A stretch of 64,000 nucleotides of DNA from an uncultured Shimia sp. (GTDB lineage Bacteria > Pseudomonadota > Alphaproteobacteria > Rhodobacterales > Rhodobacteraceae): positions 124,001-188,000 of the forward strand of contig NZ_CANLRL010000005.1 of the NCBI RefSeq assembly GCF_947493595.1, written 5' to 3'. The notes beneath the pieces are model-generated. The model was not told where the DNA came from and ran no database searches. It saw nothing but the letters and a program-made list of their open reading frames with translations. Of this stretch, positions 54,917 through 62,595 are shown piece by piece (the first letter of the stretch is position 1; the number at the start of each line of letters is the position of its first letter). The position numbers were made by a program, and so were the translations under genes.

Positions 54917-55777
54917 ATGAGCCGCACTGTTTACGTCAATGGCGAATACCTGCCGGAAGAAGACGCCAAGATTTCGATTTTCGACCGGGGCTTCCTGATG
55001 GCGGATGCGGTCTATGAGGTGACCTCGGTGCTGGACGGCAAGCTGATCGACTTTGACGGCCACGCCGTGCGTTTGAAGCGCTCGCTGGATGAGCTGGAGA
55101 TGGCGGAGCCTTGCAGCAAAGACGAGTTGCTGGCGATCCACCGCAAGCTGGTCGAGGACAACGGCATTGTGGAAGGTCTGGTGTATCTGCAGGTCAGCCG
55201 TGGCAGCGATGGCGACCGTGATTTTGTCTTCCCGTCTGAGGACACACCACCGTCCATCGTGTTGTTTACACAGAACAAACCGGGCCTTGCAGACAGCCCT
55301 GCGGCCAAGAAGGGCGCGAAGATCATCTCGATCGAGGACATCCGCTGGGGCCGTCGTGACATCAAGACCGTGCAGCTGCTGTACCCATCCATGGGCAAGA
55401 TGATGGCCAAGAAGGCCGGTGCGGATGACGCGTGGCTGGTGGAAGACGGCTATGTGACCGAGGGCACGTCGAACAACGCGTATTTTGTGAAAGACGGTGT
55501 GATTGTGACGCGTCCGCTGAGCAATGACATCCTGCATGGGATTACGCGTAAGGCGGTGTTGCGGATGGCGGCTGAGGCGCAGCTGAAGATCGAAGAGCGC
55601 CTGTTCACCGTTGAGGAAGCGCAGGGTGCGGATGAGGCGTTCACCACCTCCGCAAGTGCGTTTGTGATGCCAGTTGTGGAGATCGACGGCGTGGCGCTGG
55701 GGGATGGCACACCGGGGCCAATTGCGACCCGCCTGCGCGAGATCTATCTGGACGAGAGCAAGAAGGCGGCGATCTGA
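54917..55777 (+). CDS. dat: D-amino-acid transaminase
   Basis: A 286-residue fold-type IV PLP enzyme of the branched-chain/D-amino-acid aminotransferase group. RTVYVNGEYLPEEDAKISIFDRGFLMADAVYEV opens the small domain; the Schiff-base Lys is in WGRRDIKTVQLLYPSMGK; EGTSNNAYFVKDG and GITRKAVLRMA, with the STTSASAF-like TTSASAFVMPV loop, are family marks. It would transfer the amino group of D-amino acids to 2-oxoglutarate, giving D-glutamate. It is the last gene of the dgcN-dgcA-phosphoesterase cluster. GGAGAG precedes the ATG. A terminator follows. Confidence 0.87.
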   Translation: MSRTVYVNGEYLPEEDAKISIFDRGFLMADAVYEVTSVLDGKLIDFDGHAVRLKRSLDELEMAEPCSKDELLAIHRKLVEDNGIVEGLVYLQVSRGSDGDRDFVFPSEDTPPSIVLFTQNKPGLADSPAAKKGAKIISIEDIRWGRRDIKTVQLLYPSMGKMMAKKAGADDAWLVEDGYVTEGTSNNAYFVKDGVIVTRPLSNDILHGITRKAVLRMAAEAQLKIEERLFTVEEAQGADEAFTTSASAFVMPVVEIDGVALGDGTPGPIATRLREIYLDESKKAAI

Positions 55778-55803
55778 GGATCGGCCTGACCGAGAAAAAT
55801 CAG

Positions 55804-55838
55804 GAAGGGCTGGAGCGGCAACACTCCGGCCTTTTTTG
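55804..55838 (+). terminator. Rho-independent terminator of the D-amino-acid cluster
   Basis: A 10-bp stem AGGGCTGGAG/CTCCGGCCTT with an 8-base loop and six T residues, 26 bases after the dat stop. Confidence 0.88.
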
Positions 55839-56035
55839 TGGGCTTAAGGCTGTGCCGATCACAGCAAAAGCGCAAAGCGTCCCGTGAGCGGGGCATGGCA
55901 TGCTGATTGTAAGCTAGGTGAGTGGTGGCAATCAGCATGAATAAAATCGAGTACACTCATGGTCGCCGAGAAAAGGTGCGGAGTCAACTAAAGGTTGCTC
56001 ACCGCGCCATTTCTCTGCCTAGTCCGTTGGATCGC

Positions 56036-57337
56036 TTAGCTTGTGCTGCGCGATTGGTGGCGTTGCCACAGCCACTCTGCCAGACGCCGGATGCCGATGC
56101 CGGTGCGAATCTCAAACGCCTCGTAGTGGAAATTGCGTTGGGAGACGCCCTGTTTCGGCAGGTCCTTGGACAGGGCGCGGCGCATTGGGACGGGGCCACA
56201 GAAGAGCACTTTGCGGCTCGCGATGTCGTCCACCAGATCAGGCAAGGCGGCAGCTGTGAAGCGGCCGCGCTCGGCACTTTGCCAAAGCACCAGTGTTAGG
56301 TTTGGCTTGGCCGCCGCCAGTGCCTCGAGTTCCGCCAGATGAGGCGCGTTCGATGTGTCCCGCACACAGTAGACCAGCGTGACCGGGGCTGCGTCAGCTG
56401 GCAAAGCCTGTGCCAGAGCCACAAACGGGGTGACGCCCACGCCCGCTGCGATCCAGACCTGCGCCCCCTTGGCGCGTCCAAAGTGGCCGTAGGGACCATC
56501 CGCCTGAAGGGCTTGCCCTACTGCCAAGCTGCGTGAAACGCGGTTGGTCAAATCGCCCAGCGGCGCGACAGTGATGCGCAGACTGCCATCCTCGGTTGGT
56601 GCAGAGGAAATGGTGAAGGGGTGCGGCTCGTTCAGGCCTGCACCGGAGAAGCGGAAGAAGGCAAACTGGCCCGCACGATGGCGCAAGGGACGGCCGGTGG
56701 CTTTCATGTCCACGGCAATCGCTTCACCCTGTTTGGTCACAGCGGTGATTTCATAGCGCTTGCGCGGACGCATACCCCGCGGCGCGGAGGTCCAGGCATA
56801 AGCAACGGTGCCGATGATGCAAACCGCCCACATGTAGAGCCCCAGCGGGTCGCCGTTTTTAAAAGGCTTCAGAATGTAGAGATAGTGGAAGGCACCAAAC
56901 AGGAAGAAAATCCCAATGAAGCGGTGGGTCCATTTCCACAGGTGATAGGGGATGAAGGTCGCAACCGTGATCACCACAAGCATCAGCAGACCATAGAGGC
57001 TGACTTCTCCCAGTGTTTCCGCCAGATCGACCAGCATGGTTTCACGCCCCAGCCCCTTCATGTCGGCATCAATTGTGTCGTGCAGCAGAATGGCCACCAT
57101 GGAGCCGATGCCGAGCCATTTGTGCAAGCGATATGATTGATCCATCGGACCAAAGATCATTTCAACGCCAGGCCAGCGGGTGGCGATCACATGGGAAAAC
57201 GCCATGGCGATGAGCGCGCCAAGACCGAGATATTGACTGAACAGCGCCAGGCCGTCGCGCCCCTGGGCAATTTCAGGCCACCACACAAACGGCAGCGCCA
57301 AAGCCACTGCCACCAAAAGAAGTCCGAGTTTTTTCAC
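56036..57337 (-). CDS. Ferric-reductase-like transmembrane flavoprotein
   Basis: A 433-residue protein. The N-terminal half has about six helices with heme-type His residues (LGIGSMVAILLHDTIDADM, WKWTHRFIGIFFLFGAFHYLYIL). The C-terminal half is an FNR-type FAD/NAD(P)H module: AGQFAFFRFSG, EPHPFTISSAP (FAD), GPYGHFG, IAAGVGVTPFVALAQAL (NAD phosphate loop), and KVLFCGPVPMRRAL. It resembles bacterial NOX/ferric reductases (ferredoxin-NADP reductase fused to a cytochrome b core). The acceptor is unknown. Between the dat terminator and this stop there are about 200 bases with no gene. Confidence 0.87.
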   Translation of the reverse strand: MKKLGLLLVAVALALPFVWWPEIAQGRDGLALFSQYLGLGALIAMAFSHVIATRWPGVEMIFGPMDQSYRLHKWLGIGSMVAILLHDTIDADMKGLGRETMLVDLAETLGEVSLYGLLMLVVITVATFIPYHLWKWTHRFIGIFFLFGAFHYLYILKPFKNGDPLGLYMWAVCIIGTVAYAWTSAPRGMRPRKRYEITAVTKQGEAIAVDMKATGRPLRHRAGQFAFFRFSGAGLNEPHPFTISSAPTEDGSLRITVAPLGDLTNRVSRSLAVGQALQADGPYGHFGRAKGAQVWIAAGVGVTPFVALAQALPADAAPVTLVYCVRDTSNAPHLAELEALAAAKPNLTLVLWQSAERGRFTAAALPDLVDDIASRKVLFCGPVPMRRALSKDLPKQGVSQRNFHYEAFEIRTGIGIRRLAEWLWQRHQSRSTS

Positions 57338-57426
57338 AGTTCTGTTCCCACTTCGTGCCTAGGTCACACATGACCATCAGTTCGCGCGGCCTACATGCCC
57401 CAGGGGCAGCCTCGGTGGGAAGGGGG

Positions 57427-57450
57427 TATTCCGCCAAAAATGGCGGAATA
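57427..57450. repeat. Perfect palindrome between quinone oxidoreductase and ferric-reductase-like genes
   Basis: TATTCCGCC-AAAAAT-GGCGGAATA is a 9-bp perfect inverted repeat. It lies ten bases beyond the stop of the minus-strand oxidoreductase and 90 bases before the start of the next gene. It lacks a T-run, so it may be a terminator or an RNA stabiliser. Confidence 0.55.
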
Positions 57451-57459
57451 AACCAGAGT

Positions 57460-58446
57460 TTAGGCCACTTTCATCACGATTTTGCCAATGTGGCCGTTGC
57501 TTTCCATACGCTGATGGGCCGCCACCGCGTCCGCCAGAGCAAACTCGCTGTCCATAACAGGCGCAACACGACCGCTTTCCAAGAGCGGCCAGACATCGGC
57601 GCGCAGGGCGTCGGCAATCTTGGCTTTGGCGAGATCACTTTGCGGACGCAGGGTGGAGCCAGTGATGGTCAAACGGCGCATCATGACATGGGCAAAGTTG
57701 AGCTGAATCTGCGGACCTTGCAGGAAGGCGATTTGTACCAGACGCCCGTCATCGGCGAGAGATTTCACGTTGCGCGGCAGGTAGTCGCCGCCCACCATAT
57801 CGAGGATCAGGTTTGCGCCACCTTCGGCACGCAGCACATCGACAAAATCCTCTGCGCGGTAGTTGATCGCTTTTTCGGCGCCAAGTTTCAGGCAGGCTTC
57901 GCACTTCTCGTCAGAGCCTGCGGTGGTGAACACACGTGCGCCAAAGGCGTTGGCCAGTTGGATGGCAGTTGTGCCAATGCCGGACGAGCCGCCGTGCACG
58001 AGGAACTTTTCGCCCGCTTTGAGACCACCACGCTGGAAGACGTTGGAATAGACGGTGAAGAACGTCTCCGGCAGGCAGGCCGCCTCTTTCATGTCCATGC
58101 CTTTGGGCACTGGTAGGCAATGTGCAGCCGGTGTCAAAACATATTCGGCATAGCCGCCACCGGGCAGCAAGGCGCAAACCGCGTCACCTTCCACCCACTC
58201 GCTTACACCTGCGCCAACAGCGGCAATCGTGCCCGAGGCCTCAAGGCCCGGCAGGTCGGAGGCATTGGGTGGCGGATTGTAGAGGCCCGCCCGTTGCAGC
58301 ACGTCAGGCCGGTTCACCCCCGCATAGGCCACTTTGATCAGCACTTCGCCGGGGCCAGGTGTGGGAATCGGGCATTGCACCATTTGAAGCACATCCGCGG
58401 CACCGGGTTTGGAAATTTCAACGGCGTTCATGGTCTGTGACATGCT
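57460..58446 (-). CDS. NAD(P)H quinone oxidoreductase, zinc-independent MDR family (PIG3-like)
   Basis: A 328-residue medium-chain dehydrogenase of the quinone reductase/PIG3 type. AYAGVNRPDVLQRAGLYNPPPNASDLPGLEASG is the N-terminal catalytic domain; the zinc-binding Cys/His of alcohol dehydrogenases are not present. LVHGGSSGIGTTAIQLANAFGARVFTTAGSDEK is the NADPH-binding motif. The ATG at 58446 has AGGGAGA upstream. It is divergent from an MFS gene, 122 bases apart. Confidence 0.92.
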   Translation of the reverse strand, partial: SMSQTMNAVEISKPGAADVLQMVQCPIPTPGPGEVLIKVAYAGVNRPDVLQRAGLYNPPPNASDLPGLEASGTIAAVGAGVSEWVEGDAVCALLPGGGYAEYVLTPAAHCLPVPKGMDMKEAACLPETFFTVYSNVFQRGGLKAGEKFLVHGGSSGIGTTAIQLANAFGARVFTTAGSDEKCEACLKLGAEKAINYRAEDFVDVLRAEGGANLILDMVGGDYLPRNVKSLADDGRLVQIAFLQGPQIQLNFAHVMMRRLTITGSTLRPQSDLAKAKIADALRADVWPLLESGRVAPVMDSEFALADAVAAHQRMESNGHIGKIVMKVA

Positions 58447-58568
58447 GGTCTCCCTGTGGTGTGCCCTCTGTCTACCAGAGCGCAGGCAATGGGGAACAGG
58501 CACTTTTGTCGCGCGGACGCTGCGACAGGTGCTCTTGCCCTTTGGTACATCAGGACTAGGGTGGCGCT

Positions 58569-59894
58569 ATGTTACGGATTCTCAAACACCCAGCCTTCGC
58601 CAGGTTGTTTGCCGCCCAAGTTGTGGCACTGGCAGGCACCGGACTATTGACCATCGCCCTGGGGCTTTTGGCATATGATCTGGCTGGTCCTGCGGCTGGT
58701 GCGGTTTTGGGCACGGCTTATGCCATTAAGATGGTGGCTTATGTCGGTCTGTCCCCGGTCCTGGGTGCGTTGGCGGCCCGCCTGCCCCGCCGTGGGGTTT
58801 TGATTTTTGCTGATTTGGTGCGGTTTGGCGTGGCGCTGTTTTTGCCGTTTGTGGACTCGGTGGCGCAGATCTATGTGCTGATCTTTTTGCTTCAAAGCGC
58901 GTCGGCGCTGTTTACGCCGACGTTTCAGGCCACCATTCCAGACATCCTGACCAAAGAAGAAGACTACACGCGGGCACTGTCGCTGTCGCGTTTGGCCTAT
59001 GATCTGGAGAACCTGTTGTCGCCAGCACTGGCCGGTGTTTTGCTGCTGGTGATGAGCTATCATGGGCTGTTTGTAGGCACGGCCGCAGGCTTCTTGATCT
59101 CAACTCTGTTGATCCTGATGACAACGCTGCCGCCCCGCCCCAAAAGCAAAGACCGTCCGTTTCGCGAGCGCCTGACCCGCGGGGCGTGGATTTATCTGGC
59201 CACGCCTCGATTACGCGGATTGCTAGCGTTCAATATGGCCGCCGCGGCAAGTGTATCATACGTGCTTGTGAACACTGTGGTGTTGGTGCGCGACAGCTAC
59301 GGCATGGGGGAGACCGGCCTTGCGATGGCGATGGGGGCCTTTGGCGCGGGCAGCATGGCAGCGGCGTTGACGTTGCCACGCCTGTTGGAGCAACTGCCGG
59401 ACCGGCGGGTCATGGGCACCAGCGCAATTGCCTTGGCGGGCGTGACGGTCGCACATGGTCTGTGGATGCAAAGCGTTGGAATTTTAAGTTGGCCTGCGTT
59501 TTTGGGACTTTGGGCCGTGATTGGCGCGCTCTATTCCGCCATTCTGACACCCTCGGGGCGCTTGTTGCGCCGCTCGGCCCATTCAGAGGATCGCCCAGCC
59601 GTGTTCACCGCGCAGTTTGCCTTGAGCCACGTGTGTTGGCTGGGCGCTTATCCGCTGGCGGGGTGGAGCGCGACGCAAGGATCGCAAGCGCTGTCCTTGT
59701 TGGTGCTGGGGGCGCTTGGATTGGCGAGCACGGTTGTGGGGTATTGGGTGTGGACCCCGGCGCCCAAAGAGGTGATGCATGAGCATCCGGAGCTGCCAGA
59801 CGACCATCCGCACCTTAAGGAACACGGCGGACGACGCCATGCCCATGCCATTGTGATTGATGACGAACACCACGCGTGGCCGACACACGGCTAA
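58569..59894 (+). CDS. MFS transporter with histidine-rich C-terminal tail (NreB-like)
   Basis: A 441-residue twelve-helix transporter. The first half shows GLLTIALGLLAYDLAGPAAGAV, FGVALFLPFVDSVAQIYVLIF and LENLLSPALAGVLLLVMSY. The last 45 residues are a hydrophilic tail with about ten His (HEHPELPDDHPHLKEH, RRHAHAIVIDDEHHAW). His-rich tails are a feature of NreB-type nickel/zinc exporters of the MFS, and of some metal-binding proteins. The start is ATG at 58569 following AGGGTGG. Metal efflux is an inference. It is divergent from the quinone oxidoreductase. Confidence 0.78.
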   Translation: MLRILKHPAFARLFAAQVVALAGTGLLTIALGLLAYDLAGPAAGAVLGTAYAIKMVAYVGLSPVLGALAARLPRRGVLIFADLVRFGVALFLPFVDSVAQIYVLIFLLQSASALFTPTFQATIPDILTKEEDYTRALSLSRLAYDLENLLSPALAGVLLLVMSYHGLFVGTAAGFLISTLLILMTTLPPRPKSKDRPFRERLTRGAWIYLATPRLRGLLAFNMAAAASVSYVLVNTVVLVRDSYGMGETGLAMAMGAFGAGSMAAALTLPRLLEQLPDRRVMGTSAIALAGVTVAHGLWMQSVGILSWPAFLGLWAVIGALYSAILTPSGRLLRRSAHSEDRPAVFTAQFALSHVCWLGAYPLAGWSATQGSQALSLLVLGALGLASTVVGYWVWTPAPKEVMHEHPELPDDHPHLKEHGGRRHAHAIVIDDEHHAWPTHG

Positions 59895-59900
59895 GATGAC

Positions 59901-60554
59901 TTAGCGCGCCAGCAGGCGCAGGCCTTGGGTCACGTCAGAGCGCACCGCAAGGCGCAGGCCGGGTTCGTCGCCGGCTTTGAGCGCGGCGATGATCAGGCGA
60001 TGGTAATGTGGCGGTTCGGTTTGACGCAGGCGGCCATAAAGTGCGCGCATGGTGGGACCAAGCTGTAGCCATACGGTTTCGGCCATGGCCAGCATCGCAG
60101 GGGCTTGAGCCCGCAAATAGAGTGTGCGGTGGAATTCGAGATTGGCCCGAATGTAAGCCACTGAGTCGCGGCGGCTGACGGCATCAGCCACTGTGCCATT
60201 GATCGCAATAAGGCGATCTATCAGCGCCATATGCGCGCGCGGCAAAGCCCGGCTGGCCAATTCGACTTCGATGAGAGCCCGCAGAGCGGCAAGTTCTTCA
60301 AGGCGCTCGCTGCTGAGTTCCGGCGTCGCCACCCGCCCGGAATTGGACAGGGTCAACGCGCCTTCGGCCACCAAACGGCGCACCGCTTCGCGGGCCGGGG
60401 TCATGGAGACTTCAAACTGCTTGCCAATGCCGCGCAGTGTCAGTGCGGCCCCGGGGGCAAGCTCGCCATACATGATGCTGGTGCGCAAAGCACGATACAC
60501 GCGGTCATGCGCGGCGGCGGATTGGTCTTGTGGCTGGCGACTGGTTGGGATCAT
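59901..60554 (-). CDS. GntR family regulator, FCD domain
   Basis: A 217-residue regulator. RVYRALRTSIMYGELAPGAALTLRGIGKQFEVSMTPAREAVRRLVAEGALTLSNSGRVATPELSSERLEEL is the winged HTH followed by the hinge; LEFHRTLYLRAQAPAMLAM and HYHRLIIAALKAGDE form the all-helical FCD ligand domain. It is convergent with the MFS gene with a six-base gap. The effector is unknown. Confidence 0.87.
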   Translation of the reverse strand: MIPTSRQPQDQSAAAHDRVYRALRTSIMYGELAPGAALTLRGIGKQFEVSMTPAREAVRRLVAEGALTLSNSGRVATPELSSERLEELAALRALIEVELASRALPRAHMALIDRLIAINGTVADAVSRRDSVAYIRANLEFHRTLYLRAQAPAMLAMAETVWLQLGPTMRALYGRLRQTEPPHYHRLIIAALKAGDEPGLRLAVRSDVTQGLRLLAR

Positions 60555-60596
60555 GCCGCCTTTGTGATCACAAACGCAAGAAAGGTCAATGCGGGG

Positions 60597-61289
60597 TCAC
60601 GTCGTGAATTGGTAGCGATGCAGCTCCTGACCCTGGTTGCGCAGCCACAGGCGTGGGGTCTCATAAGGTCCATGAATGATGGTGACCTCGTTCCAAAACG
60701 CCTGAGAGTGGTTCATTTCCTTGAGGTGCGCCACTTCATGCGCGGCGACGTAGTCCAGCACATCAGGCGACGCCATGACCAAACGCCATGAAAACATCAG
60801 CGCACCGTTGGAGGTGCAGGACCCCCAGCGGGAGCGGGTGTCGCGCAGGGTGAGTTTGGTCGGCTGACGGCCAAGGCGCGCGCCGTAGTGATCAACGGCT
60901 TCAACAAGTCGATGGCGGGCAAGCTCTTTCAGAAAGCCCTGCACTTTGCGCCCCACCTGCTCCGGCTTGCCTGGCACGGCAAGCTCATCCGCCCCCAACT
61001 GCACAGAGCGCCCTGCCCCTGGCACAATCAAGCGTGCACGCCCCGCAACGGGCACCGCAGCCCCATGCGCCGCCACAACCGTCGCCGGCTGTTGAGACAC
61101 CTGCTTGCGCAGCCAGTCCTGCTTCTCATGGGCAAAAGCCATCGCCTCCCGATCCGACACGCCGGAAGGAATCGTCAGCGTCACCTTGCCATCAAGTCGC
61201 GAGACTCTGAGGCTGATGCGCCGCGCACGGCTGGATCGGCGCAAAACCACCGTCACGGGAGGTGTTCCGGGGATGATATGTTGCGCCAT
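60597..61289 (-). CDS. Zinc metallopeptidase, M48/YgjP-like (DUF45)
   Basis: A 230-residue YgjP-type metallopeptidase. RARRISLRVSRLDGKVTLTIPSGVSDREAMAFAHEKQDWLRKQV is the usual N-terminal domain. The metal site is AAHEVAHLKEMNHSQAFWNEV, an HEVxHL zinc motif. SRWGSCTSNGALMFSWRL is the second conserved block. Such proteins are cytoplasmic and of uncertain target. It is divergent from the TIGR02300-type gene with 108 bases between starts. Confidence 0.88.
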   Translation of the reverse strand: MAQHIIPGTPPVTVVLRRSSRARRISLRVSRLDGKVTLTIPSGVSDREAMAFAHEKQDWLRKQVSQQPATVVAAHGAAVPVAGRARLIVPGAGRSVQLGADELAVPGKPEQVGRKVQGFLKELARHRLVEAVDHYGARLGRQPTKLTLRDTRSRWGSCTSNGALMFSWRLVMASPDVLDYVAAHEVAHLKEMNHSQAFWNEVTIIHGPYETPRLWLRNQGQELHRYQFTT

Positions 61290-61397
61290 CTACGCTCCTA
61301 TAGAGACAATGCGATGTTACCCTTTGACACGGGGCCATTGTTATGGCACCTCCCCCAAATCGTCGAGAGAGACTCAACCGATTGAAGGGGACAACCC

Positions 61398-61727
61398 ATG
61401 CCCAAGGAAGAATGGGGCGTCAAGCGCGTTTGCCCAACCACCGGCAAGCGATTCTATGACCTGAACAAAAACCCAGTCATCAGCCCCTACACGGGCGATG
61501 TCGTGGAAGTAGAAGCCGGCAAGAGCCGGATGATTGCTGCTGACGAAGCTGATGCAGCAACATTGAAAGCCAAAGCGGCTGACGCGGACAACGCGGATGA
61601 CGTGTTGGATGATGATGACACCGTTGATCTGGAACTCGATGATGATGTTCTGGACGACGACGAAGATGACGACAATGTTTCGCTGGATGAAATCGCGGAT
61701 GTTGCGTCTGACGACGAAGAAAACTGA
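61398..61727 (+). CDS. TIGR02300-family small acidic protein
   Basis: A 109-residue protein. The N-terminal 45 residues (PKEEWGVKRVCPTTGKRFYDLNKNPVISPYTGDVVEV) are the TIGR02300 conserved region, reminiscent of a half zinc ribbon with one Cys. The tail is very acidic (runs of D and E, DDDDTVDLELDDDVLDDDED). The family is restricted to alphaproteobacteria; function unknown. A GC-rich hairpin ACCGGGGCGG/CCGCCCCGGT at 61745-61780 follows the stop and may act as terminator, though it lacks a T-run. Confidence 0.9.
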   Translation: MPKEEWGVKRVCPTTGKRFYDLNKNPVISPYTGDVVEVEAGKSRMIAADEADAATLKAKAADADNADDVLDDDDTVDLELDDDVLDDDEDDDNVSLDEIADVASDDEEN

Positions 61728-61826
61728 TCGTCGAAAAAAGTTACACCGGGGCGGAATTTTTCGCTTGAACCCGCCCCGGTATGCGCCTAATTAATCGCGC
61801 ACAGGCAGAGATGCCAGACTGGTTTT

Positions 61827-61902
61827 GGGGCCTTAGCTCAGCTGGGAGAGCGCTTCGCTGGCAGCGAAGAGGTCAGGAGTTCGATCCTCCTAGGCTCCAC
61901 CA
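61827..61902 (+). tRNA. tRNA-Ala (anticodon GGC)
   Basis: A complete 76-base cloverleaf. The acceptor stem GGGGCCT pairs with AGGCTCC. The D-arm TAGCTCAGCTGGGAGAGC and the T-arm AGGAGTTCGATCCTCCT are canonical. The anticodon stem CTTCG/CGAAG encloses the loop CTGGCAG with anticodon GGC. The discriminator A and an encoded CCA close the 3' end. Confidence 0.97.
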
Positions 61903-62595
61903 AACCTCACTGAAAACAAACATTTTTTTGTGGAGGCAGTGTTTTTGCCCCTAACGTGCCCCTAAATTGTTTCGGGTCGCAAGGCAGGATCAAGGCTGAA
62001 CACTCCTGCGTCAACCTGCCACACTCGACACTCCCCACCCCCCGGCCTCACCCGACGACGCTCCACCTCGATCTATATGCCCCGCCGACAAAGCGAGGCA
62101 TTTCTGGGCTTTTTGACTGCGCAGTCAGACAACCCAGGGAAAAAGCACCTCAAAAATCCTCAGAATCCCCCCTTTACTCCGTCGGCGCGGCGATTGCGTG
62201 TAGAAAGACGGAGCGTCTCGTCAACGCAGGCGGTTCCGAATGACGCAGATGATGCAGTAGAGAACGCGGCGTCCAAGGGCCACGTCAGCCTCGATGGTGA
62301 GCTATCGGGTCAATAGTTATCCCATGCCGGTGGCATACGCCCAACACGAAGTTCATGTGCGCTGCCTTGACTAGAGGCCAACCAAGGCCAGTAATGCGCA
62401 GAAATCGGAATTTGCAAAGTCGTGTATCCAGGAGGCATGATGCGGGATGATCGGCCCAAAGCGGGCATTCCAACAAAGGTTGGAAAATGTCCGCTTTGGA
62501 GCGCGTAAGCGATTATCTGTGCCGCAAAACGCTGGTTCGACAATCAAGCATTCCGTCGTGCCGGGGGGCGGCGACAGTCTTCCAATTCTGCAGCC
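61903..62595. other. Gene-poor stretch downstream of tRNA-Ala
   Basis: About 690 bases with no convincing gene. Short open frames (for example at 62077-62316) lack ribosome-binding sites and recognisable motifs. A direct repeat TGCCCCTAA occurs twice at about 61945-61965. A large inverted repeat lies at 62457-62498. The position directly 3' of a tRNA gene is typical for integrase attachment, but no integrase or duplicated tRNA end is visible in the window. Confidence 0.5.
62457..62498. repeat. Large imperfect inverted repeat
   Basis: Left arm CAAAGCGGGCATTCCAAC (62457-62474) pairs with the right arm at 62479-62498 (GTTGG, then AAAATGTCCGCTTTG). The arms have a two-base bulge and one G-U pair. 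It resembles the dispersed elements containing AATGTCCGCTTTG that I recall from other alphaproteobacterial intergenic regions. Confidence 0.55.

Noticed and set aside
62077..62316. Short frames in the gene-poor stretch after tRNA-Ala
   Set aside because: They lack ribosome-binding sites, look compositionally random and overlap on both strands.
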